This document shows, in pieces, positions 10,299 through 20,254 of a stretch of 64,000 nucleotides of DNA. Position numbers and translations under genes: made by a program. This DNA comes from Acytostelium subglobosum LB1 (lineage: Eukaryota; Evosea; Eumycetozoa; Acytosteliales; Acytosteliaceae): contig NW_012236518.1 of the NCBI RefSeq assembly GCF_000787575.1, forward strand, positions 620,001-684,000, in the 5' to 3' direction. Below the pieces are notes generated by a model. It worked only from the letters and a program-made list of their open reading frames with translations. It made no database searches and was not told where the DNA came from. Position 1 is the first letter of the stretch. Each line of letters opens with the position of its first letter.

Positions 10299-12454
10299 TT
10301 AGGCTAGTTTGATAATCTGAGCATCTTTGCCCTTTGTGTAGACCTTGTACTCTTTAAAGTCTGCAGAGTAGGTGACCACACATAAGTGATCGTGCCACAC
10401 GTTGGGTTCCTCGCTTGAAGCAGCTGTGAAGTCGACCACAATCCATTGATCGATCATTCCCAACAGGACACAATAGATGCCAACCTCGTTCATGTCAAAG
10501 GCTCCAGTTCTTGTCTCCATTTTCCTGATGAGAGTTGTCTCGAACCGTTTCACGTGTTCTTCTTGCCTGTCGCCCTCAGATAGGAGCTCTATCGCCCACC
10601 GGAAAATGCTATTGATATAAAAGTCAACCTCCCCTTCACAGCCGAAACGTTTGCCAACGTTGGGGCTGATAAAGGTTGGTCCTTGCGCAGCAGTTGAGGC
10701 ATAGTAGAACTCATCGTGCCAAACAACCTCCAGAGGTCGGATGACGGGGTCATTCTTGACCAATGGAGCCCTTCTCGAGTAGTAGCTGGCCAGCTTCTCG
10801 GGTCGGAAGTTCCTGATGCTTTCCACGATCAGTTTAGTGATGTCGTCCTTTGGTGTGATCAGAAACTTGTTCAAGCCCTTCTGAGTGTATCGCCAAATGA
10901 GATAGATCCTTTTGTACAACGGAGAGGGGAAATCCAGTGTGTACAGGCGTTCGGTCGGATCCTCGCCGAGTTCTCTCTTTGTGGGCAGCAAGACCTTGAC
11001 AAGAAATCCACGCTTGATCAGGCGTGATGCAATGGTTTGGCTCTGTTGTCCTTCAGGACTGCGACTTGTAATGATCGAGTCCAGGAGCTCCAACTGTTCG
11101 AGTTCTAGAGTGTCATCTTCCTTCGTAAATTCGGCACGTGTCGGTGCTGCTCTGGAACGACTGATGTCATCTACGCACCGCTGGGAGACTAGATAATTGA
11201 ACAACATTGTTTCGAGGGCAGACAACTCCTTCTTCTCTGTCCTGACAAGTTGCATCATTTTGCTGATCTCATTGTCTTCCTCAAAGATAACAAGAAAGCG
11301 CTTGACCAATCCAACATGACCACGCGTGTCGTTCCAGATTCGGGAAGCAATGGTGCGAGGCAGCGGACAAGTCCTTGGTCGTTGTCCGAAGCGACGGACC
11401 AAATCGAGGTACTCTTGGAAAGAGAATTGTAGGAATGTGTGGTCAAGAGGCGTGTGATTGGTGGCGGCGAGCTCCACTGGGGTAGAGGCCTCTGAGCCCT
11501 GGCCCTTCTCACCATAGACGGAAAGAAGTAAGACATGGATGTTGCCAGCCAGCGACTTGATGAATGGCCAAAATAGCGAATGATAGGGATGTTCCTTGGG
11601 ATAGACGACATGGCATTCGTCGATGATCAAATAGACGGGTTTCTTGATGGCGATCAATAACCAGTCATTGAAAGAGCAATTGGTGTGCGTCGTCCATAGG
11701 TTTGTAAAGTCCTCCGCGCGATTGTTGGTTGTCAGTGTTGTACTCCATATAAAGGACAAGCGGCGGGTGTATGCCTGGGGCTTCTCTTTGATCAGTTGTG
11801 TCTCGACCAGTTGTCCAATAGCAGTCTTGCCAGTGTAGGGCGGGGATCGCAAGAAGACCACCCTGGCAGTGTCCATCTCTTTGATAATTCTCCCAACAGT
11901 TTCAGCTCGCGGTGTGGAATAGTCTGTTACTGTCAATCCCTCGTACTGCATGAGGGAATCTGTTATTCAGATGTTAGTAAATCCTAAAGAGTGGATAATC
12001 CAACTTCGAGACGTACGGTGAAATGTCTGGTTTAAAATTGGTGGGTATATCTTATTTGGGGCATAGAACTCTGGAGTTGGGTCTTGAGTGTGTATGTTAG
12101 TATTGAAGACTTTGCGCCGATATTGTTGGATGACTTACAAGCTTCAGCCCTGACATCAACATATATGGTGATGTTGGGATCTATTATATCTAATGATCTA
12201 ATCTCTTGTGTCAACAGTTGATCTTTATAGAGATTGAGGTTGGCAGGTGCAGTTTGAATTCCAAATGTACTGAGGATTTTTGGTTTGATTAAAGAGTATG
12301 AGGTCTTGGTAGGGTCCCTGTCGATCTCGATATTCTCTTCCCTTGGTCTAGACTTGTCTGCAGGTTGATATATAACTGTGAGGGTGAACACTGACAACAC
12401 AAATGACAGGTGAGTATGACGTAGAGGGGCATGATAGTGGCTATCGTACTTACT
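10299..12454 (-). CDS. Crinkler-type (CR) protein: Ubl-like header, P-loop NTPase, PD-(D/E)XK nuclease
   Basis: Exons on the minus strand: 12390-12139, 12082-12017 and 11959-10299, with introns and phases that agree. A first ATG probably arises by splicing an A at 12454 to TG at 12390-12389; total 659 residues. Residues 1-84 form a ubiquitin-like header (FTLTVIYQ ... NLYKDQLL ... ITIYVDVRAE). Walker A SPPYTGKT is at about 145-152 and Walker B VYLIIDECH at about 215-223, followed by a helical region that could be the winged HTH. The C-terminal REase core is GEVDFYINSIFRWAIELLSE at about 547-566, with the E-D and E-L-L acidic residues, then EEHVKRF. This order is that of Crinkler-RHS-type effectors, known in oomycetes, chytrids and some amoebozoans. 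The gene appears whole and lies between two RasGEF copies. Role here is unknown: effector, anti-parasite nuclease or domesticated selfish gene. Confidence 0.82.
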
Positions 12455-13540
12455 TATTGGTAATGAAGCGTTAGTTAGGTTCGCAACGAGTGAGTGATTT
12501 ATTATTAATATTACTTTTATGAGAGAGGGTGGTTGTAATGAGAAGAGATAATAAGTAGGTGTGTAATGTGTGGAGCAATAACAAGATATGATAGAGATAA
12601 TGTGTTGAGTGATAATAATGAATAGATAGGAAGGTAAATAATTGAAGTGAATGGGTTGTGGGTTGAAGATAAGTATGGATGAGTTCTTGAAAAATCAAAA
12701 AATTTAAATTAACTTAATTAAGTTGATGAAGACACGTGTGACGAAGATGGGTCCAAACATTAAATCATTTAAATATTGTTGTGTCGTACGAATAGATTAT
12801 TTGATTGATTGAAAGATGAGTATATATGACTGATTAACGGTCAATCAATCAATCAATTACATTTAATCAATCATGTTTGGTTCCAGTGTGGAATTTATTG
12901 ATTTCCATATCCTACCTTGAAGACGCCAACCAGTGTTAGTTGCAATCGTCAGGTCATGGTCGTTGTCGTTGTCATGGTCAAGGTCATGGTCATGGTCAGG
13001 TCGTGATCGTCGGTCGTGTTCATGATGGTCGCTACCGTGTAGAGTCGCCATGGTCTCCTTTGTCATGATGGCCACGACTGCCACGACTCCATAACTGCCA
13101 CAACTGCCACAACTGCTACGTCACGACCATGTACAGCGTTTTAGCCATCGTCACAACAGTATGATGGTATTGGTGGGTGTTGATACTGTTGCTACAATCC
13201 AGTATGTCGAGGAAACTATGTCACTGTTGATGATGGATTGAGTGATGATGGCCCATTGTCTGTTGTAGTGTTGCGACGGTCGTCAATGCACTCATTGATG
13301 TTGGCCTTTGTCGACACAACAGTTGATTGGTGGACTCTGTAGTTATTCATGACCATGGCTCATACCGTCGTGGGTCGTCACCATCATACACGTTCAGCGA
13401 CGTCTGTAGTCGAATGGAGGGTCGCGATGTCGTCATACTGGTTGGTTGCCACCACTGACTATTGTTGCTGTTGTCTGTCGCTGCCAGGCCTGCACCGTTA
13501 CCACGTTACAACGACGATTGACCTGTGTTGGTTGTAGTGC
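12455..13540. other. Intergenic region with simple repeats
   Basis: Upstream of the Crinkler-type gene. AT-rich to about 12860, including the palindrome AACTTAATTAAGTT near 12711-12724. Then a GC-richer stretch without a convincing coding frame, with repeated GGTCAT and ACTGCCACA units. No RNA gene recognised. Confidence 0.4.
12951..13003. repeat. GGTCAT / GTTGTC hexamer repeats
   Basis: Imperfect tandem hexamers (GGTCATGGTCGTTGTCGTTG, then GGTCAAGGTCATGGTCATGG). Could be a decayed repeat-coding tract (Asp-His on the minus strand) or a simple repeat. Confidence 0.6.
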
Positions 13541-14707
13541 AGTGTGCGCACTTTGGCCATCACACTGAAGAAGTATCTCGATCTTGGTGTCAAGCAGAAG
13601 ATCCCAATGGAGATGATCCAATTGATTGACAGTATCAATGTTCGTATCAACGTCAAAGGTTATCATTGTTACATCTCCACCAATGGGGCAGCGAGAGTTC
13701 AACCTGATACTAACAAATGGTTCATATGTCGTCAAGGGCAGACATATACAATACATCGCTTGAGCTTCTGACTGATCTTCTGTCGTGATTGATGATGATG
13801 GCGTGGAGGTTGAGGATGGAGTTGTTGGCGTTGGTGTTGTTGATGCTGGACATCTGGAGACGACTTGATCGATGTGTCTGCGGCGGCTTCATCATCGCCA
13901 CCACTACCGCCTGTCATTGTCTGATGCTTGTTCTTGTTCTTCCAATCCTCTTCAGTGTGTTGAGAAATGACTTCTTGTTCTCCGTGGTCGAAGAGGCCGC
14001 CGCAGAGGATGGCGAAGGCGGGGATGCAGGAGATGCCGGCGTAGTCTGTGGTGTGACCGAGACTGGCGCCTGTTGCTCGCCACTGTTCCTCGATGAATGG
14101 TGGCCTGCTGTCCAATGATGAGCGCATTGGTTCAGCGGGTGAGGGTGGCGGAATGGTCGGGATAGAGTCCACACTGCTTGGACATCTTCTTCTTCTTCCT
14201 CTCAGACAGCTGTTGCTCGATTGACGTGTCCAGCTGAGATTCGGCAGATACCGCTGATGCGGCATCCCCGTTGGCGGGGTGATTGGTTGATGATGAGGGT
14301 GATCTTGGACACCTGGTATGGGCTGTCGCCTATCCTGAATAGACCTGTTGCATAGACTTCACTGGTGATTGATGATAGGTGTGTTGGGTCTGTGAATGTC
14401 TTGATGCCATTGATCGTCTTATCTGTATCTGTGATCACAATGGATGTCAATGGTTGTGCGTTGGTAGATTGATGATGGATGTTGTTATTATTGTTGTTGT
14501 ATCTACAGATAGAGTTACTTGATCGTTAAGGATATGTGATTTGATTATTGTTGGTCTCGAGGTTGAGTTGATCATTGACGATGAGTATGTCGAATGATGT
14601 TGACTGTTGCTCGTAGTCGTTAAACAGGTCGATGTCCACATTATGTGTTGGAGTTGGTTGCTGCTAAGGTTCTGCAGGGGATAGTCAAGGTTACGCAGAG
14701 AATTCAT
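13433..14707 (-). pseudogene. Unidentified decayed coding region
   Basis: Several minus-strand frames look protein-coding but break repeatedly. From 14707 downward: a low-complexity Thr/Ser part, VDIDLFNDYEQQ, then TSIVITDTDKTINGIKTF (about 14450-14390), AESQLDTSIEQQLSERKKK (about 14250-14190), PSPSSAAASSTTENKKSFLN (about 14020-13960) and EPFVSIRLNSRCPIGGD further down. I do not recognise a family. A plus-strand frame at 13544-13771 (KYLDLGVKQKIPMEMIQLID ... KWFICRQGQTYTI) also looks globular and could be the real product instead. Many frame changes suggest decay or poor sequence near the following gap. Confidence 0.4.
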
Positions 14708-14821
14708 TTTTCAGCGGTCTCAATCCTTGGGTTCGAGCTGGTTCGACCCTGGACAACCCTTGGAACAGCAAGGGGAACCCTTTCAAACCTTATCTGATGT
14801 TAATTAAATATTTATATTTTT

Positions 14822-14872
14822 ATTGTTGTTGTTGTAGTTGTTGTTGTGGTTGTTGTTGTTGTTGTATGATAA
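14822..14872. repeat. GTT-rich simple repeat
   Basis: Run of TTG/GTT triplets (about 50 bp), equivalent to AAC/CAA repeats on the other strand, just beyond the transposase remnant stop codon. Confidence 0.7.
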
Positions 14873-14873
14873 A

Positions 14874-15106
14874 TTAGACCTTAAAGAAATCGTCGTCTCG
14901 TCCAAAGGAGTGGAACATATTGGTCAAATATGCGATAATTGTCCAGAGTGCGTTGTGTCGTTGAATGTTGTCAGAAAGGTCGCCAAGTGATCTGATTGTG
15001 TCTGACAATATGTTCCATTTCTTCATCTCTCCAAAGACATTCTCAATGATGATCCTCACCTTCTTGATTCGATTGCTCTCATCTTTCTCTCTCAGGATAC
15101 GCTCGG

Positions 15107-15137
<31 letters not shown>

Positions 15138-15267
15138 AAAAAAAAAAAAAAAATAAGATACCTTGGTCGCCTCCTTTCCTTGACGCAGGCGATGCTCATC
15201 GAGCGTGCGTTTTCTGATCATCTTGTCTGTGTACTCCATATGATCGATCAATGAAGCCGACTTGATC
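14874..15267 (-). mobile_element. PIF/Harbinger-like DDE transposase, 3' remnant
   Basis: The minus-strand frame ends in the C-terminal part of a DDE_4-type transposase: RIKKVRIIIENVFGEMKKWN, LSDTIRSLGDLSDNIQRHN, ALWTIIAYLTNMFHSFGRDD. The conserved Arg/Glu with FGEMK fits the third catalytic region of Harbinger-like plain DNA transposons. Only about 110 credible residues remain. The upstream part runs into the assembly gap, and a poly-A block at 15107-15153 (poly-Phe on the coding strand) interrupts it. No terminal inverted repeats could be assigned. Confidence 0.6.
15107..15153. other. Poly-A block, probably a sequence artefact
   Basis: An almost pure A run with one C, inside otherwise good transposase-coding sequence and about 115 bp before the N gap. 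A similar A run (15456-15465) replaces ordinary bases, with no change of length, on the other side of the gap in RasGEF copy B. This suggests low-quality consensus at contig ends. Confidence 0.65.
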
Positions 15268-15367
15268 NNNNNNNNNNNNNNNNNNNNNNNNNNNNNNNNN
15301 NNNNNNNNNNNNNNNNNNNNNNNNNNNNNNNNNNNNNNNNNNNNNNNNNNNNNNNNNNNNNNNNNNN
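15268..15367. other. Assembly gap (100 N)
   Basis: Exactly 100 N, so of nominal length. It separates the transposase remnant from RasGEF copy B; the join and its true size are unproven. Confidence 0.98.
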
Positions 15368-17549
15368 CACAGCCATTCATCATCAGCAATCAGTCAGTCA
15401 AAGATGATGTCTGATGTGATCAATGAGTTTGAGGTGAACGCAGGTATCCATTTGAGAAAAAAAAAATCATTCTCCATGGGCAAGGTCTGGAACAAGTTCA
15501 GAAGAATGAGTTCGTTCAAAGGTCCATCGAGCGAGGAAGAGTTGATAATCAGCCTGCCGTCATCACCGCGCCAAGTCGACCCAACCCCATTCACCGGAGA
15601 CATCAACATCAAGTCGCTGCTGAGTAGTTCTGCATGTCCAATGTCACCACCAAGGGATTCCCCATTGGTGACCTCTCCCGAGCTCTACAGCACATCCAAG
15701 ACTCAATCAAGACGTGAGAGGAGCAATACCATCAGCCACTCACACTCCTCATCCTCTGTTTCCGGATCTGGTAGTGTTGAGACTCGTGGGGCAAGGTCAC
15801 CAACACTCAGCCAAACAACGTCATTGGTGCCGCCACCGGCCAAGCTCAAAGAGACATATGATGGTCAACATCTATACGACAACCAAGTATCAAACTCCAA
15901 GAAGAATCGTGAGAGGACACTCGAGAGCTTTGTCGTGCCGGCTTCCAACTCCAATCACAAGGCTTAGAAGTCTGGATCATCAGCCGACCTTAACAACAAC
16001 AACAACAACAGCAGCAAGAAGTCCAAGAAGTCATCATCATCCTCAAATGGAATGGATGACTCTTTCAGAATCGATGGCAACAACTTGGGAACGATACTCA
16101 CACAGAGTCTTTGTAACAATCCAAGCGAGTTCATCAAAGGTCTCATGGCAGATACCAACCCTAGATCACATGTTGGCATCCAGTTTACTTGTGAGGAAGG
16201 TGTTCCAAAGATCAAGTCCGCCAACATCGAGTCCCTCCTCAGTCCTAACTCACGAACGAGGCAACAGTATGTGTTTGATTGATCATTATGGAATAGTTCC
16301 AATCATCTAAACCCACTCTCCTCATCAATCAATCCATTAGTCTTCGATCTTGAGATACTATTCTTGGACACATACCTACTATTCACAAATGTGGATATTG
16401 TTATCCATCACTTATTCAACAGGTTCAAGAACAATGGATCACTAGTGAGACAGAAGGTGTTAAGATTCACTCAACATTGGGTAGACAGGAATTGGTCAGA
16501 CTTTGACTTCCAAGACAGTTTCACATTGATGGATGTCAAGCCACTAGTATGTCCCTTCATACATGACATATCGTTTACATCTTTCTACATTATTGATTGA
16601 TTGAGTTGGTAATTCATTCATTCATTCATTCACTTGACTTCAATCTTGGAACTATTCCAATCAATCAATCAATCAATCACTAACCATTCTCAAACAATCA
16701 CAATAGGAAATTGCAAGACAGTTAACAATCATAGATCATAGATTGTTGATGAATATATCGAGGGAGGACTTGTTGAGATGTGCTGGTCTGAGGTATAATA
16801 GAGATGAAGGTAGACCAGTATCCATTACCCAAATAACAGAGAGATTCAATAATGTTAGTCGATGGGTATCCACCAAGGTTGTCACATGCCAGCCATCAGA
16901 AAGGATTGACATAATATTCAAGTTTATCAACATTGCCCTAGTATGTATATATACGATCAACTTGATCACTCGAGTTACACCTACTAACATCACTCATTGT
17001 ACAATACAACATTAATAGAACTGTTGGGTACTAAAGATCTTTAGTGGTACGATGGCCATTGTGTCTGGATTGAAGTGTGGCGCACTCAATAGGTATACCT
17101 CGGCTTGGGAACATGTAAATAGTTCAAAGCTTGGAAAGAGATTGGAAGAATTGGTGCCTCTTGCAACCTATCCAAACAAATTGCGAAAGATCATTGATAA
17201 AGTTGATCAACCTGCCGTTCCAAACTTGCACGCCTACTTGAATCATTTGGCCATCATCACGGAAGGCAACGCATCAACAATCAACGACTATCAGATCAAT
17301 CTGGCGCGATACGAGATGATTGGTAGGATATTCAACAAATTGAATCAGTTCAAATCCTGCTCCTATGTGTTGGTGCCATTGGGAGTGTTCCAAGACAGTC
17401 TGGAGAGCCTGCCACTGTTGTCTGACAACGAGCTGTATGAGGCTGCCAAGTTAGAGACCTGTCAAGAAAATGAAAGGTCTTTGTTGGCATCGATGACGTC
17501 ACAGCCACAACATCAACAACAGTACTTCCTTAAAAAAGGAAAGAAGTAA
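15368..17549 (+). pseudogene. RasGEF copy B, 5'-truncated at the gap and decayed
   Basis: Matches copy A from about 7593 to the gene end at very high identity, with corresponding exons at 15368-16265, 16341-16546, 16707-16940 and 17019-17549. Differences from copy A: an in-frame TAG at 15964-15966 (copy A has AAG), loss of CA after CTCCTC near 16238 that shifts the frame in RasGEF_N, and an in-frame 180-bp deletion (copy A 8731-8910) between ACTTT repeats in the segment before the CDC25 core. The second intron is longer, with about 75 extra bases including ATTC repeats. The catalytic C terminus (ALNRYTSAWEHVN ... SYVLVPLGVF) stays open to TAA at 17547-17549. A protein could start only from internal ATGs, so I call it a pseudogene. 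Confidence 0.82.
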
Positions 17550-17780
17550 GTGAGCGAGTGAACCAGTCAAGTGAATGTGCGAGCCAAAGATATTAGCTTC
17601 CGAAGCTGCGGGGATAAATAAACTTTCAAACTCAAAGTAATGAAATTGATAAAGTGAATAACCAAGTTCAATGGACTTCATATATATTAATATAATCATT
17701 CATTCATTTATTAACGGAAAGTAATAATAATAATACAAATAATAATAATATTTATAATATTAATAATAGTAATAATAATA

Positions 17781-18893
17781 ATGGATGTTATATCAAATGA
17801 TAAACCAATTATTATGACTGACCTTGGATCAGGTTCAATCAAGATTGGATTAACAAATGAGAATGAAAAACCTAATATCATTCCAAGTATTTATGGTAGA
17901 TCTAGATTCCAACAACAAAGAGGTGACTACAGTTATACCTATGGTTCAGAAGCAATGTCCAAGAGAGGAGTCTTAGTATTATCTAAATTAATGGATAATG
18001 GTCAGATCAATAATTTTGATCACTTTGTACAGCTTCTCAATTATACCTCCCAGACCACCAAGATTAATTTCACCGAGCATCCAATGATAATCACTGAGGC
18101 ACCCAAAAACCCTAGGGATCATACTGAGCAGTTGGTCGAGGTACTGTTCAACCAAGTTGGCTCCTCTTCCATTATTATTTCCTCCCCTGCCACGCTCTCC
18201 TCATACTCTTATTTTGGAAAGAGTGGTGTCATTCTTGATTGTGGAGAATCAATTACAACCGCCACTCCTATTATCAATGGCCAAGTCTTTACAGGAGCCA
18301 TCAAGCGTATGGATCTCGGTGGCCGTCACGTGGACAATCACTTTGCCGATATATTAAGAGAGGATGGCCTAATTTTCAGCTCAACATCGGAGATGGAAAT
18401 CGTTAGAGAGATCAAAGAACATGTGTCACATGTCCAGCTGGATCCCTTGTCACCCACCAACTACCATCGTTCATATGAGCTTCCAGACGGCAATGTGATT
18501 AATATTGGCAATCAAACATACCGTTGTGCCGAGACCTTGTTCAACTCTAATCTTCCACACGAATATGGTATTCAACAATTGGTTGATCAGTCGATCAAGG
18601 AGTGCATTGAGATCTCAAAGTTGTTCCCTGAAGACGGAGATATCCCCCCTTTGGATATTCTTCTTGTAGGAGGATCAACTAAGATGCCTGGTTTGGAAAA
18701 AAGACTTGCTAAAGAATTGACAAAGTTGAAGACTCCCTTCAGAAATGTCATAGGTGCCAATGACAGGTCTAACTATACATGGCTTCAAGGTGCTACTATT
18801 GCACCTCATTTGGAGAGCATGAACCTAACTTGGATGACTAGGTCGGAGTATGAAGAAGATGGTCCATCCAGGATTCACACACACAAACCTTGA
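17781..18893 (+). CDS. Divergent actin-like protein
   Basis: Single exon, 370 residues, close to actin (375). The actin ATPase fold is clear. Phosphate-1 loop: MTDLGSGSIKIGLTNE at about 12-27 (actin DNGSG). HPMIITEAPKNPRDHTEQL corresponds to actin HPVLLTEAPLNPK. Phosphate-2 loop: GVILDCGESITTATPI. Adenosine motif: DILLVGGSTKMPGLEKRL. Identity looks low across subdomain 2 and the C terminus, which lacks the usual KCF end. It is therefore one of the fast-evolving actin-like proteins seen in dictyostelids rather than conventional actin; whether it forms filaments is unknown. It sits 231 bp after RasGEF copy B, and the first codons are duplicated at 10063-10150. Confidence 0.88.
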   Translation: MDVISNDKPIIMTDLGSGSIKIGLTNENEKPNIIPSIYGRSRFQQQRGDYSYTYGSEAMSKRGVLVLSKLMDNGQINNFDHFVQLLNYTSQTTKINFTEHPMIITEAPKNPRDHTEQLVEVLFNQVGSSSIIISSPATLSSYSYFGKSGVILDCGESITTATPIINGQVFTGAIKRMDLGGRHVDNHFADILREDGLIFSSTSEMEIVREIKEHVSHVQLDPLSPTNYHRSYELPDGNVINIGNQTYRCAETLFNSNLPHEYGIQQLVDQSIKECIEISKLFPEDGDIPPLDILLVGGSTKMPGLEKRLAKELTKLKTPFRNVIGANDRSNYTWLQGATIAPHLESMNLTWMTRSEYEEDGPSRIHTHKP

Positions 18894-19002
18894 GAACTCA
18901 GAGATGCAAGTTTCCCTGAATTCATGCTTTTCATTCAAAAAATCTGATCAGGTCCACTCAAGTCTTCTTCAATCATCATTCAAATCATACAAATAATAAT
19001 AA

Positions 19003-19980
19003 ATGAATAATAATAATAATAATATAAGAGTTAATATATTTTTATTTGGCAAGACTAAAGGTGGAAAGTCAACTTTATGTAATGTTCTCAGTGGCACAGA
19101 AGACTATGAGGAGGGCAACCTATCAAAGAGTACAACGACGAATCATCAACTTGGAAAGAACTATAATGTTGATGAACTTGAACTCTTTCTAATGGATACT
19201 ATTGGCTTTGGTGACACTGGAATCGACCCTAAAGAGTTGATCAAGAAGACTGCTGCCGCCATACTCGATTTCAATGGAGGCATCAACGTCTTTATCTTTG
19301 TATACGAGTCGTGCTTTGGCAAAGTGGAGCGCGACGCATTAGACATGCTCAAGGATACTCTGTTCGCCGATCAAGCGATCATCAATCACATATTGATCGT
19401 TCGGACAAAGTTTGAAGACTTTGATGATCCTTCAGCTTGTGATGCCGACATTGCGGCCCTGAATGGGATTGAACACTTTGCGCCCTATCATCAATGCCCT
19501 GTTGCACATGTAGATAATCGTACATACAAAATAGACCCGGGCGGCGCGGCCAGGGCACAATCAAGGGTGATCATACTCAATCACATCAGACAGAGGTTCA
19601 TTCATTCATCCTACAATCCCAATCTCGATCAACTGATGCACCGCGTGGATAGTTGGAAGACAGTGGAGGAGCGACTGGAAGATCAACGACAGGAGACACT
19701 CAGATTGGAGATGGAAGTCAGACTGCGAGAGGAAGAAGCAAACATGAGACTGGAACAACAAAGATTGGAGGCATTGGTCAGAGAGAAGGAAGAGCGCCAG
19801 AGACAATTGGAGGATATCAAGAGAAACCTCGGTCAATATATCAAGAGCAGTGTCGCTTTGGAGTCGACCAAGGCTCATGTGGATCAGCTGCAAGATAAGA
19901 TCGTCAAGGAGATTGCGGACCTAGGTGGCAACCCTTTTCTCCGCGCCGTCTTCAAGAATCTGGATCAGAAGAAGGTCTAA
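19003..19980 (+). CDS. AIG1/GIMAP-type GTPase with coiled-coil tail
   Basis: 325 residues, single exon, short Asn run after the ATG. P-loop GKTKGGKS at 16-23, switch threonines TTT at 44-46, G3 DTIGFGDTG from residue 65, G4-like RTKFED at about 133-138. This is the AIG1 (septin-like TRAFAC) arrangement. After about residue 215 a long Glu/Arg/Gln-rich coiled coil (VEERLEDQRQETLRLEMEVR onward) follows, ending in a short globular end (LGGNPFLRAVFKNL). AIG1 GTPases act on membranes and in immune or stress responses in plants and animals; in dictyostelids the family is expanded and little known. The role here is inferred only from the family. Confidence 0.9.
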   Translation: MNNNNNNIRVNIFLFGKTKGGKSTLCNVLSGTEDYEEGNLSKSTTTNHQLGKNYNVDELELFLMDTIGFGDTGIDPKELIKKTAAAILDFNGGINVFIFVYESCFGKVERDALDMLKDTLFADQAIINHILIVRTKFEDFDDPSACDADIAALNGIEHFAPYHQCPVAHVDNRTYKIDPGGAARAQSRVIILNHIRQRFIHSSYNPNLDQLMHRVDSWKTVEERLEDQRQETLRLEMEVRLREEEANMRLEQQRLEALVREKEERQRQLEDIKRNLGQYIKSSVALESTKAHVDQLQDKIVKEIADLGGNPFLRAVFKNLDQKKV

Positions 19981-19997
19981 GATTGATTGATTGAACA

Positions 19998-20228
19998 ACA
20001 ATGGGCATCCACCAAGGTTGTCACGGGTCAGCCATCCGAAAGGATTGACCTCATAAACAAGTTTATCAACATTGCCCTAGTAGGTATATGATCAACATGA
20101 TAACTCAACTTGAGTGAGTCCTACATCGACTAAACTAACATCATCAAATGTACATTGATTGAACTGTAGGTATCAATGCGTCACAAGCACAACAACATCA
20201 ACCGTACCTTCTAAAAGGAAGGAAATGA
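19998..20228 (+). pseudogene. RasGEF copy C, small diverged remnant
   Basis: Bases 20001-20090 match copy A 9186-9268 (ATCCACCAAGGTTGTCAC, then AAGTTTATCAACATTGCCCT), followed by a recognisable but changed intron ending at GAACTGT. The match then jumps past about 465 bases of the catalytic exon to its very end (CGTCACAAGCACAACAACAT, then AAAGGAAGGAA). It is more diverged than copies A and B, so probably older. It has no coding capacity. Confidence 0.8.
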
Positions 20229-20254
20229 GTTTATTAATTACAAACTTGAACAGA

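Noticed and set aside
13544-13771. Plus-strand 75-residue frame as a confident gene
   Set aside because: It looks globular, but the opposite strand also looks coding, there is no start context, and it stands alone between repeats; kept only as an alternative.
14720-14762. tRNA-like GGTTCGA motifs
   Set aside because: Two GGTTCGA copies occur close together but no acceptor stem, anticodon arm or D arm can be built around them.
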